DNA of 64,000 nt, taken from Acidobacteriota bacterium. GTDB taxonomy: Bacteria; Acidobacteriota; Thermoanaerobaculia; Thermoanaerobaculales; Thermoanaerobaculaceae. The DNA is taken from positions 1-64,000 of the forward strand of contig PMLC01000150.1 of the NCBI GenBank assembly GCA_003158745.1, read 5' to 3'. A program made the position numbers and the translations under genes. The notes under the pieces were generated by a model. The model was not told where the DNA came from. It saw only the letters and a list, made by a program, of their open reading frames with translations, and did not search any database. Positions 1 to 7,540 of the stretch are shown here, piece by piece. Position 1 is the first letter of the stretch; each line of letters starts with the position of its first letter.

Positions 1-602
1 CCCTCTCATTTCCCGGATGAACCGTAACTTCTAACTTGGAAGCTGTTTCCAAGAATCTGCGTACCCCACTTCTCTTCTCCTGACTTGCGTTCTTCCGGGC
101 GACCGTCAGATGCCTCACGTCGCTGTGACCTTCTCCTCTGAAACTGACTTGCTTCTCAAGAGCTGCAACCCGCCGATACTGCGCGAGTTGACCGCTGACG
201 GAAGGCTGGCCAAGCACCTCAAGCCACACCAGCATGATGAAGGAGCGCTTGAGACCTCCGGCGCCCGACGGCGATCATCGGTGCCGTCCCACACTCTCCT
301 CAACCGCTTCCCGAGGCCTCTCTTGCGGGCCCGAGGATGTCCGGAACGCCGAAAGGAACACCCTTTCCCCTCAAGAACCGTAGCGCCGTCTTGCCGCGCT
401 GGTCCACCAGACCCGCCGGCACAGGCCGAACCTGATCCAGCCTGTCGCTGAAGCGCGGTGTTGCTTGCAGGTCATGGAAAATGAACAGCTTCAACCTCGA
501 TGGCGTACAACTGGCTGGAGAATCAAAGTGACGCGGAAGTTCATTCATGTGCTGCCTGTTGCGGTGGCGAGTGACAAGGAGGAGAAGACCATGACGCAGT
601 CG
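1..602. other. Unassigned left end of window
   Basis: No recognisable gene. The short ORFs here (110..451 plus strand; 115..303 and 300..665 minus strand) have no domain or motif I know and overlap each other in conflicting frames. The stretch lies next to a broken FG-GAP gene and an IS630 remnant, so it may be decayed DNA. Confidence 0.5.
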
Positions 603-780
603 GCAGGCGCGGCCCTTGGGATGGTGTTCCTTCCGGCCGTAGAGGTGGCGCAGTTCAGCCAGCAAGGGAACAAGCCGGTCAGCAGCGACGCCGCACCTGC
701 CTTTCTGGGCTCCTATCAGGGCACCTCGGCGGCGATCTCGGCGGGTGGGAACACCGCGATCGTCGGTGAGGCCTATGATT
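603..780 (+). pseudogene. FG-GAP repeat protein fragment
   Basis: The frame encodes one FG-GAP-type repeat, with FSQQGNKPV followed by SAAISAGGNTAIVGEAYD. This resembles the W-x-QQG-x-K-L ... LSADGNTAIVGG repeats of long exported beta-propeller proteins. Only one repeat is left, where intact proteins have many. Similarity stops at about 780, just where the minus-strand IS630 transposase ends at 781, so the fragment looks truncated by that insertion. The upstream part of the ORF has no signal peptide and no clear homology. Confidence 0.5.
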
Positions 781-1265
781 CTACGTTGCCTTCAAAGGTA
801 TCTGTGTGATCCAAGGGAAGCCGGTTGTGCGTTGGACGCGAGGTGGGTCGGCTTCCAAGGCGGCGAGGTCGGTCACGAGCTGGCCTTCGACAGCGTCCAT
901 CGTGTCGAAGACCAGGTTGGCGAAGGATTGCTCGCGGAGGAGAGATCCCAGATGTGTTCGGTTGGGTTGAGCTCAGGGCTATACGGCGGGAGTGCGGCAA
1001 GGCGCATGTTTTCGGGGACGACGACATCGTGGGCTGTGTGCCAGCCGGCGCCGTCAAGCAGCATGAGGATGAATTCGGAAGGGTAGCGCCGAGCCACTTC
1101 GGTGAGGAAGAACGACATGGTTTCGGCATCGCCGTTGGGGAGGACGAGACTGTCGAGGACACCGTCGTGGGGGCTGACCGCTGCAAAGGCATACGTGTAC
1201 TCGCGCACGATGCGGCGGCCGACAATCGGACGGATGCCAGCGGGCGCCCAGCGTCGGCTTTCGCA
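781..1265 (-). pseudogene. IS630-family transposase remnant (frameshifted, 5'-truncated)
   Basis: The C-terminal half of a DDE transposase is visible. One frame gives LMLLDGAGWHTAHDV (second catalytic Asp) and PPYSPELNPTEHIWD (catalytic Glu). After HIWD, near 943, the homology continues in another frame as LREQSFANLVFDTMDAVEGQ to the stop at 781, so there is a one-base frameshift. The N-terminal DNA-binding domain and the first catalytic Asp are missing; similarity begins near WAPAGIRPIVGRRIVREYTY. It is not the same copy as the intact IS630 transposase at 19686, which differs in sequence. Confidence 0.8.
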
Positions 1266-1380
1266 TGCTTTCCCCCTTTCCTCAGACACTGGGGAAAACA
1301 CATTATGAGGATACCTATGAACGCAACTACGTATCAACTGTCTTTCCGAGCCCTTCGAACCTCGCTGCATGAAACACGAA

Positions 1381-1400
1381 GGCTCCCCGAGTGGGGAGCC
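1381..1400 (-). terminator. Hairpin after the S1-like gene
   Basis: On the minus strand, 26 bases past the stop codon, GGCTCCCC-ACTC-GGGGAGCC forms a perfect 8-bp stem with a 4-base loop, followed by TTCGTGTTTC. The tail is only moderately T-rich, so the intrinsic terminator may be weak. Confidence 0.7.
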
Positions 1401-1425
1401 GCTGATTTTCAGACGAACGCTCGAG

Positions 1426-2850
1426 CTACTTCTTCTTGTCCTGCAGGGCCTTCATGAGGGCAGCGCCGAACCCCGTCACCTCGGGTTTGCGCTCCGCCTT
1501 CTTCTCCTCGTTCCAGCGCCTGAACTCCTTGACCACCTTGCCCTCCTTGGCCTTCTTGACCGAGAGCGAGATGCGCTTGCGCTCCGGGTCGACGGAGAGC
1601 ACGGTGGCCGAGACGCGGCTGCCGGGCGCGAAGGAGGTGCCCAGGTCAGCACCCCTCGGGAGATCGGTTTCGGATGCCGGGATCAAGCCGGTGAGGCCGG
1701 GTTCAAGCTGGACGAACACGCCGAAGTTGGCGGTACGCTCGACGGTCCCCTCGACGGCCGTGTCGGTCGGGTAGCGTTCGGTCGCGTCGAGCCAGGGGTT
1801 CGAGGTGGCTACCTCCCGCAGGGTGAGAGAGAGGCGCCGGCGCTCCATGTCGAGCTCGCGCACCCATCCCCGCACCGGCGCGCTCGGCGCGAGCGTCTCA
1901 TCGTCGAGCTTCATGCCGGGAGGCAGCTGTGAGACGTGGATCAGACCGTCCACGCCCGGCAACAGCTCGACGAAGATGCCAAAATCCGTTTTGCGAGCAA
2001 CAGTCCCTTCAAAGACCGAGCCGGCCGGGAACCTGCCGGGCACCTCTGTCCACGGGTCCGGCTCCAAGGCCTTCATCGAAAGCGCGATGCGCGCCTTCTC
2101 GCGGTCGGCCTCCAGCACCTTGACCCGAACCGTGTCGCCGACCTTGACGAGCTGCGAGGGGCGGGCATTGAGCCGGTGGGATAGCTCGGAGATGTGGACC
2201 ATCCCATCGACGCCGCCGAGATCCACGAACACGCCGAAGTCGCGAATGCTCTTGACCGCGCCCTCAATCTCCTGCCCCGGTACGATCCGCGCCCACGCCG
2301 CCGATGCGGCGGCCTCGCGCTCGTCCTTGAGCACCTGGGCGCGCGACACCACGAGCGACGCCAGATCATCCGACAGCTCGGAGATCCGGAAGAGGAGTGT
2401 CTTTCCGAGGTAGGCGTCGACGTTGCGGGGGAAGCCAAGATCGATCTGGGACATCGGGCAGAACGCCCGCAGCCCCGCAATCGAGATGTCGTAGCCGCCC
2501 TTGTTGCGCCCCGTGACCTTCCCCTCGACGGGGACTCCATTCTCGAAGGCGCCGCGAAGGGCTTCGCGCTCTCGCCGCTCGATGGCGAGTTTGTGCGACA
2601 CCCGCAGTTCGGGGGAGAGCGCGATGATGACCGCATCGAGGCCGTCCCCCGGCCTCAGCTCTCCAAGCTCGGTGCGGTCCATGACCGCCTCGGACTTGCC
2701 CCCGACGCCGATCAGGGCGATGTCGCCGTGAACGGCCATCACCGAGCCGGTGACCAGTTGGCCGATCTCGAGCTCATCCTGCTGGAACGATTGCGCCAGG
2801 GCTTCGGCGAAGCTCTGATCGTTGGACGTGACGTTCTTCTCGTTGCTCAT
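1426..2850 (-). CDS. S1 RNA-binding domain protein (ribosomal protein S1-like)
   Basis: A 474-residue protein with five S1 (OB-fold) domains, roughly at residues 30-95, 103-170, 190-257, 275-345 and 360-432. The repeated signature is seen in DFGVFVDLGGVDGMVHISEL, DFGIFVELLPGVDGLIHVSQL and NFGVFVQLEPGLTGLIPASE. S1 proteins bind single-stranded RNA and bring mRNA to the 30S subunit. The C-terminal tail is Lys-rich and ends LMKALQDKKK. Canonical S1 usually has six domains and about 550 residues, so this may be a paralogue of the main S1 rather than RpsA itself. I chose the ATG at 2850 (MSNEKN) over the ORF start at 2925 because GGCGAGGAT lies just upstream. It is a single gene with its own terminator hairpin. 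Confidence 0.85.
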   Translation of the reverse strand: MSNEKNVTSNDQSFAEALAQSFQQDELEIGQLVTGSVMAVHGDIALIGVGGKSEAVMDRTELGELRPGDGLDAVIIALSPELRVSHKLAIERREREALRGAFENGVPVEGKVTGRNKGGYDISIAGLRAFCPMSQIDLGFPRNVDAYLGKTLLFRISELSDDLASLVVSRAQVLKDEREAAASAAWARIVPGQEIEGAVKSIRDFGVFVDLGGVDGMVHISELSHRLNARPSQLVKVGDTVRVKVLEADREKARIALSMKALEPDPWTEVPGRFPAGSVFEGTVARKTDFGIFVELLPGVDGLIHVSQLPPGMKLDDETLAPSAPVRGWVRELDMERRRLSLTLREVATSNPWLDATERYPTDTAVEGTVERTANFGVFVQLEPGLTGLIPASETDLPRGADLGTSFAPGSRVSATVLSVDPERKRISLSVKKAKEGKVVKEFRRWNEEKKAERKPEVTGFGAALMKALQDKKK

Positions 2851-3000
2851 AGGCCGATCCTCGCCGCCTGGTCCTGCTCCAAGCGCAGCCCTTCGGGCTG
2901 AGCCCGGTATTCTACACCCATTCATTTCGGAGTGCTTGTATGAGGTGCGAGGGTCGCCGAAACACTAGCCCTGCGTCGTATCCTAAACGGGAGGTGCCGA

Positions 3001-3957
3001 ATGAGCGAGGACCCCAGAGCGATCCGGATCGGTGTCTCATCCTGTCTGCTCGGCTGCAAGGTGCGCTTCGACGGAGGGCACAAGAAGGACGACTTCCTGG
3101 TGGGCACCTTCGGACGATGGGTCGAGTGGGTTCCGGTGTGCCCTGAGGTCGAGGTCAGGATGGGCACGCCGCGCGAGTCGGTGCGGCTTGTCCGCGAGGG
3201 GGACGGGGTCCGGATGGTGGCCCCCAAGAGCGGCAAGGACTGGACGGACGCCATGGGCTCGTACGCGGTGGAGCGCGTCGAGGAGCTTGTCGGCAAGCGC
3301 CTCTGCGGCTACGTGTTGAAGAAGGACTCGCCATCGTGCGGGATGGAACGCGTCAAGGTCTACGGCGCCGGCATGCCGACCAAGTCGGGTACCGGGGTGT
3401 TTGCTCAGGCGCTACTCGCGCGTCTTCCCAACCTGCCCGTCGAGGAGGAGGGTCGCCTGTGCGATCCCCAGTTGCGCGACAACTTCGTCGAGAGGGTTTT
3501 TGCCTACCACCGGCTCCGGCAGTTCTTCGACGGCCGTTGGGTGCTCAGTGGGCTGGTAGCGTTTCACACCGCAAACAAGCTGCAGCTGATGGCGCACGCT
3601 CCCAAGGCGTATGAGGCGCTCGGGAGGCTGGTGGCCGGGGCAAAGGCGACACCACGCGACGAGGTCACGGTCCGGTACGAAGACGCCTTTATGCAGGGGC
3701 TCAAGGTGGTCGCGACGGTCCGGCGCAACACCAATGTGCTCCAGCACATCCTCGGCTACTTCAAGAATTTGCTCGATACCGATGCGCGCGCCGAGCTCCT
3801 CGCGCTGATCGAGGATTACCACCGTGGCCTGGTTCCCCTGATCGTCCCGATCACGCTGGTCCGGCACTACGTTCGGCTGCATGGGGTGAGCTACCTCGCG
3901 GGGCAGACCTACCTGGAGCCTCACCCCAAAGAGCTGATGCTCAGGAACCACGTATGA
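3001..3957 (+). CDS. DUF523-DUF1722 fusion protein (YbgA/TudS-like)
   Basis: A 318-residue two-domain protein. The N-terminal DUF523 domain (about 1-150) holds conserved cysteines in SSCLLGCKVRFDGG, VCPEVEVRMGTPRE and DSPSCGMERVKVYG. Members of this family such as the thiouracil desulfidase TudS use such cysteines to bind a [4Fe-4S] cluster. The C-terminal DUF1722 (YbgA) domain (about 180-310) includes YHRLRQFFDGRWVLSGLVAFHTANK. The fusion order is the usual one. GGGAGGTGCCGA precedes the ATG, giving a good ribosome binding site. It is divergent from the S1-like gene. A sulfur-removing role on a modified nucleobase is possible, but the substrate cannot be read from sequence. Confidence 0.85.
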   Translation: MSEDPRAIRIGVSSCLLGCKVRFDGGHKKDDFLVGTFGRWVEWVPVCPEVEVRMGTPRESVRLVREGDGVRMVAPKSGKDWTDAMGSYAVERVEELVGKRLCGYVLKKDSPSCGMERVKVYGAGMPTKSGTGVFAQALLARLPNLPVEEEGRLCDPQLRDNFVERVFAYHRLRQFFDGRWVLSGLVAFHTANKLQLMAHAPKAYEALGRLVAGAKATPRDEVTVRYEDAFMQGLKVVATVRRNTNVLQHILGYFKNLLDTDARAELLALIEDYHRGLVPLIVPITLVRHYVRLHGVSYLAGQTYLEPHPKELMLRNHV

Positions 3958-4111
3958 GCGGGGCGGCCGGGACTTCACCCGCCTCCCATCGCGATCCGGT
4001 CTCGTCGCCACAACGTTCGGCGGGGAATGGAGATGAAGTCGGCCCCGTTTGGGCATCACACGGATGCCACGACCGCTTGCGGTCCGGCCCGGGAGGAGCC
4101 TGCACCCTGCG

Positions 4112-5179
4112 ATGGCGGCCAAGCCCACCGAACTCACGCTGACGCTGACCCCGAGGTCGCGCTACGATGCCATCGACGTCGCGGCCGCGATCCGCGGGGA
4201 GTTTGGTGACGTCCTCGTCGCCTTTCCGCGCGCGACGTACTGCTCGCTCCACACTACGGCCGGGTACCTCGAGCAAAGCCTCTCGGCGCGTCTCGATCAT
4301 CGTCGCGACCGACTGGACCCGTTCATGCGGACGTTCCAGGCGCTGTTCCCGCCTGGAGCGGGCTACCGTCACGACCGGCTCCAGGAACGCTCCGAACTCT
4401 CCGAGGCCCAACGGCACCGCGAGCCGAAGAACGCGGACTCGCACCTCACGTACATCGGCTCCGGGCTGCGCAACTGCGTGACATACGTCAACCGGCCCGG
4501 GGAGCCGGTCTTCTTCATGGACCTCGACGGCGTCAACGACGGGCGGTCCCGGACGCGGCGCACCTGCGTCCTGGCATACAGCCGCGAGGAGACGGTGGCG
4601 ACGGTGCGGTGCGAGATCCCTGTGTCCAAGCACCCCATCGACTCGGTCAACCTCGCGGATCCGCGCACCGGAATCCTCGCCCTTGGCGAGGAGCTCATCC
4701 GGCGCCATGGGGTCGCGAAGGGGCGCCTCGAGATCGCACTCGACCCCGGCGAGAGAGATGCCGGCGTGACGGTCAACGAATACGAGACGCTCCTGATGCG
4801 GCACGACCTCGCGGAGGTGCTCGCCGATCCCCTGAAGTTCGTGGCTCGAACTGGGAAGCGGATCCTGCGCGACCCGAGGGCGATCGCGAGCAAGGGCCTG
4901 GGGTACGCCCGCTACGACATGGTCCAGGTGCTCAACGAGCTGATGGACGCGTTTCGGATCTCCGAGTCGGCGGTTGAGACGCTGCTGGCTCGGGCGATGG
5001 CCGTCCCCGCCCGGCGTCTCCTGCGGTTCAAACGCGCCGTGAGCCTGCTGGTCTTGGACGGGACCGGGTCTTCCAGCGTTCTCGTGCGCGGAACGTACCA
5101 GAATCCGATCCTGATCCAGTGGGCCGCCTCGCCTGGCGGCAGCCGCACCCTCCTGCTTCGGCTCCTGAGGTTCAGCTAG
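4112..5179 (+). CDS. YjbQ/UPF0047-like protein with extra C-terminal domain
   Basis: The N-terminal part of this 355-residue protein resembles the YjbQ/UPF0047 family (secondary thiamine-phosphate synthase): LHTTAGYLEQSL matches the HTTA motif, and NADSHLTYIGSG and FFMDLDGVNDGRSRTRR match the later conserved blocks (HL...G and the FDGRR-like strand). Family members are normally about 140 residues; here the domain is expanded and followed by about 150 residues I do not recognise (FVARTGKRILRDPRAIASKG and onward). I chose the ATG at 4112 because GGGAGGAG lies upstream and the homology begins there; the track's start is 4049. It lies between the DUF523 gene and a Rossmann-like gene. The enzymatic role is unproven. 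Confidence 0.6.
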   Translation: MAAKPTELTLTLTPRSRYDAIDVAAAIRGEFGDVLVAFPRATYCSLHTTAGYLEQSLSARLDHRRDRLDPFMRTFQALFPPGAGYRHDRLQERSELSEAQRHREPKNADSHLTYIGSGLRNCVTYVNRPGEPVFFMDLDGVNDGRSRTRRTCVLAYSREETVATVRCEIPVSKHPIDSVNLADPRTGILALGEELIRRHGVAKGRLEIALDPGERDAGVTVNEYETLLMRHDLAEVLADPLKFVARTGKRILRDPRAIASKGLGYARYDMVQVLNELMDAFRISESAVETLLARAMAVPARRLLRFKRAVSLLVLDGTGSSSVLVRGTYQNPILIQWAASPGGSRTLLLRLLRFS

Positions 5180-5214
5180 TTGCGCGTGTCTTGGGCGGCG
5201 GAGATGATGTGGCC

Positions 5215-5982
5215 ATGAGCCTTTCCATCGGGCAGACCTTTGTTGTGGGCCTGGGCGAGGTCGGACGACGGCTCTCCGGCGCCCTTGCCTCTTCGGGGAC
5301 CGCGGTCATCCCCATATCCCGCAAGTGTGGTTGGGAACATCTCTCGGCCGACCGGGACGCCCCTGTCCTGGTGTGCGTGCGCGAGGAGGCGCTCACGGAC
5401 GCGGTTTCTCGCCTGCACGGGGTTGCAGCCGAGCGGCTCGTCTTCGTGCAGAACGGTTGGATCAGGCCAGCACTCGCCGGCCTGCCGGGCTGCTCTCGGG
5501 GCCTGATCTGGTTTACGAGCAAAGGCGATTTCTACAAGGTGCTGCGTCCGAGCATCTTCTCGGGTCCGGCCGTCGCAACGATCACCGAAGCACTCGTGCA
5601 TGGCGGGATCGCTGCCACGGCCGTTGACGCCCGTCCGTTCGCTGCGGCCGAGGCCGAGAAGATGGGGTTCAACTGCGTCGTGGGGCTGCCCCTCGCCGTG
5701 CACGCGTTGAGTCTCGGAGAGTACCTGGTGCGGCACGCGGCGGAGGCGGAGGTTGTGTTCGCCGAAGCGGTCTCGATCACGGCGCGCGCCTTGGGGGTCG
5801 TCCCGTCGGACGGCTGGTGGCCCGAGTTCCTCCGGGCCGCCGAGCCGTTGGGCTGGGTGCGGTCAAGCGTGGCCAAGGCGCTCGAGTACCGCAACGGGGC
5901 CGTGGTGCGCCTCGCGCGAGAGCTCGGCGAACGCACGCCCGCCAACGAACGTCTGCTGGCAGCTACCGGGTTCCAAATCTGA
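5215..5982 (+). CDS. Rossmann-like protein, possibly ketopantoate-reductase-like
   Basis: A 255-residue protein opening with a hydrophobic strand and a glycine-rich turn, FVVGLGEVGRRLSGALAS, like the dinucleotide-binding GxGxxG of ApbA/PanE-type reductases. A later helical segment with AEKMGFNCVVGLPLAVHAL resembles the all-helical C-terminal half of that superfamily. Overall similarity to PanE is weak and I see no clear catalytic Lys in the usual place, so substrate and activity are unknown. I used the ATG at 5215 rather than the track's 5119, since the motif begins soon after it and GGCGGAG lies upstream. It starts 35 bases after the YjbQ-like gene and may be co-transcribed with it. Confidence 0.5.
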   Translation: MSLSIGQTFVVGLGEVGRRLSGALASSGTAVIPISRKCGWEHLSADRDAPVLVCVREEALTDAVSRLHGVAAERLVFVQNGWIRPALAGLPGCSRGLIWFTSKGDFYKVLRPSIFSGPAVATITEALVHGGIAATAVDARPFAAAEAEKMGFNCVVGLPLAVHALSLGEYLVRHAAEAEVVFAEAVSITARALGVVPSDGWWPEFLRAAEPLGWVRSSVAKALEYRNGAVVRLARELGERTPANERLLAATGFQI

Positions 5983-6032
5983 TACCCGCTTGGCAGGGCC
6001 TCGACACTCGAGGTAGGGGAACCTCAGGGGTA

Positions 6033-6103
6033 AAAGGGCAAAGGTGAGAGGGTAGAGGGTAGACGGAAGAGGAAATCCGCAAGGGGTCTTCCCTTTGCCC
6101 TTT
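6033..6103. repeat. Purine/pyrimidine inverted repeat
   Basis: AAAGGGCAAAGG (6033-6044) and its exact complement CCTTTGCCCTTT (6092-6103) flank a 47-base spacer. The whole 6027-6135 stretch is purine-rich on one side (GGTGAGAGGGTAGAGGG) and pyrimidine-rich on the other (CACCTCTTCCCTTTCACC), so longer imperfect pairing is possible. It lies between two plus-strand genes. Confidence 0.75.
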
Positions 6104-6174
6104 CACCTCTTCCCTTTCACCTTCTTCCTTTTGCCACCTTGAGGCCGCGATCGACCGGGTGTAACGTCGGGACG

Positions 6175-7458
6175 ATGGAACCCACGCTCCTGCAGCAGCT
6201 CGCGGGTCTAACCCACCCGGAAGCGCTCAAGATTCTGCTGGTCCTGTTCCTCTCGTTCCTCCTGGGGCTCGAGCGCGAGGGACGTAAGGCGCACGCCGGG
6301 CACTACATCTTCGGCGGCGTTCGCACCTTCCCCCTGATCGGCCTCGTCGGGTACGCCATGGCGCTTATTGCCGGCCAGCAACTCCTGTCCGTGGCGCTCG
6401 GGTTCGTCGTGGTCGGGGCGTTCCTGCTGGTCTCCTATCTGCACAAGCTCGCCAGCTCCCAGGATGCCGGCGTCACCACGGAGGTGTCCGGGCTCGTCAC
6501 CTACTTGTTGGGAGCCGTTGTCTGCTACGGCTACTACTGGATCGCGGTCACGATCGTGGTCCTCGCCATGTTGCTGCTCGAGCTCAAGACTGCCCTCGAG
6601 GGGCTCACCGAGCGGATCCCGGCCGAGGACGTGGTCACATTCACCAAGTTCCTGCTGCTGACCGTGGTGATCCTTCCGGCCGTGCCGAACCGGGAGTTCG
6701 GGCCGTTCCTGGTCAACCCGTTCAGGACGTGGCTCATCGTCGCCGCCGTGAGCGGGATCTCATACGGCAGCTACGTCCTGCAGCGGGTGACGAGGAAGCG
6801 CGGTGGGGTTGAGTTGGCGGCGCTGCTCGGCGGTGCGTACTCTTCGACGTTGATGACCATCGCTCTGGCGCGACGGGCCCGCCGAGAGCACCGCCCCAAC
6901 CTCTTCGCGGGCTGCATGGTGCTGGCTTCCGGTGTGATGTACCTGCGGGTGCTCGCCCTGCTTGCCATCTTCAACGGCCCCCTCGCGGCACGGGTCACGC
7001 TCCCGTTCATCGCCCTCGGGGTTGCGGCGATGCTCGGCGGGCATCTCTGGTCGCGCGTTTCGGACCCGGTGGAGGGGCCCGTCGAGCCCGAGTACGAGGC
7101 CAAGAACCCGCTCGAGGTGCGCTCGGCGTTTCTTTTCGCCGGCGTCTTTCTGGCAATTATGGTCGTCACGAAGCTCGTCGTGGAGCGCTTCGGTACGATA
7201 GGGATCGTCGCCCTCGCCGCGCTGATGGGGGTAAGCGATGTGGACCCGTTCATCATGGGTCTGACGCAAACGGCGGGGTCGGCAACGATACTGGCGACGG
7301 CGGCTACCGCCGTTGTCGTGGCCACCGCCAGCAACAACGCGATCAAGGGGATCTACGCGTACGCCTTCGCCGACCGTGCGACAGGCGTCCGGGGTCTCGT
7401 GGTGTTTCTACTACTCGCTGCGATAGGTCTGCTGCCGCTGCTGGTCGTCGCCGGGTAG
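6175..7458 (+). CDS. MgtC/SapB-DUF4010 family membrane protein
   Basis: A 427-residue polytopic membrane protein. The N-terminal third carries the MgtC/SapB pattern, with FLSFLLGLEREGRKAHAG and GGVRTFPLIGLVGY. The C-terminal part (from about residue 180) matches DUF4010, including GGAYSSTLMTIALARRAR and a final helix block with ATAATAVVVATASNNAIKG. About 11-12 hydrophobic segments are visible. Proteins of this fusion type are inner-membrane proteins of unknown transport activity. The ATG at 6175 is preferred to the track's 6139 because the hydrophobic core begins right after it, though no strong Shine-Dalgarno is visible. It is convergent with the thioredoxin-like gene, with a hairpin between them. 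Confidence 0.8.
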   Translation: MEPTLLQQLAGLTHPEALKILLVLFLSFLLGLEREGRKAHAGHYIFGGVRTFPLIGLVGYAMALIAGQQLLSVALGFVVVGAFLLVSYLHKLASSQDAGVTTEVSGLVTYLLGAVVCYGYYWIAVTIVVLAMLLLELKTALEGLTERIPAEDVVTFTKFLLLTVVILPAVPNREFGPFLVNPFRTWLIVAAVSGISYGSYVLQRVTRKRGGVELAALLGGAYSSTLMTIALARRARREHRPNLFAGCMVLASGVMYLRVLALLAIFNGPLAARVTLPFIALGVAAMLGGHLWSRVSDPVEGPVEPEYEAKNPLEVRSAFLFAGVFLAIMVVTKLVVERFGTIGIVALAALMGVSDVDPFIMGLTQTAGSATILATAATAVVVATASNNAIKGIYAYAFADRATGVRGLVVFLLLAAIGLLPLLVVAG

Positions 7459-7489
7459 AGCGCCTTGTCCGCGCGGTGCGGGATGTGCC

Positions 7490-7508
7490 GGTTCGCCGCC
7501 GGCGAACC
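7490..7508. terminator. Hairpin between convergent genes
   Basis: GGTTCGCC-GCC-GGCGAACC is a perfect 8-bp stem with a 3-base loop, placed between the stop codons of the convergent MgtC-like and thioredoxin-like genes. It has no T-tract on either side, so it may act with Rho or only as an mRNA 3' end stabiliser. Confidence 0.55.
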
Positions 7509-7540
7509 CGGAGATCGGGCTCTCTCGCCTGCCTCCCGCC

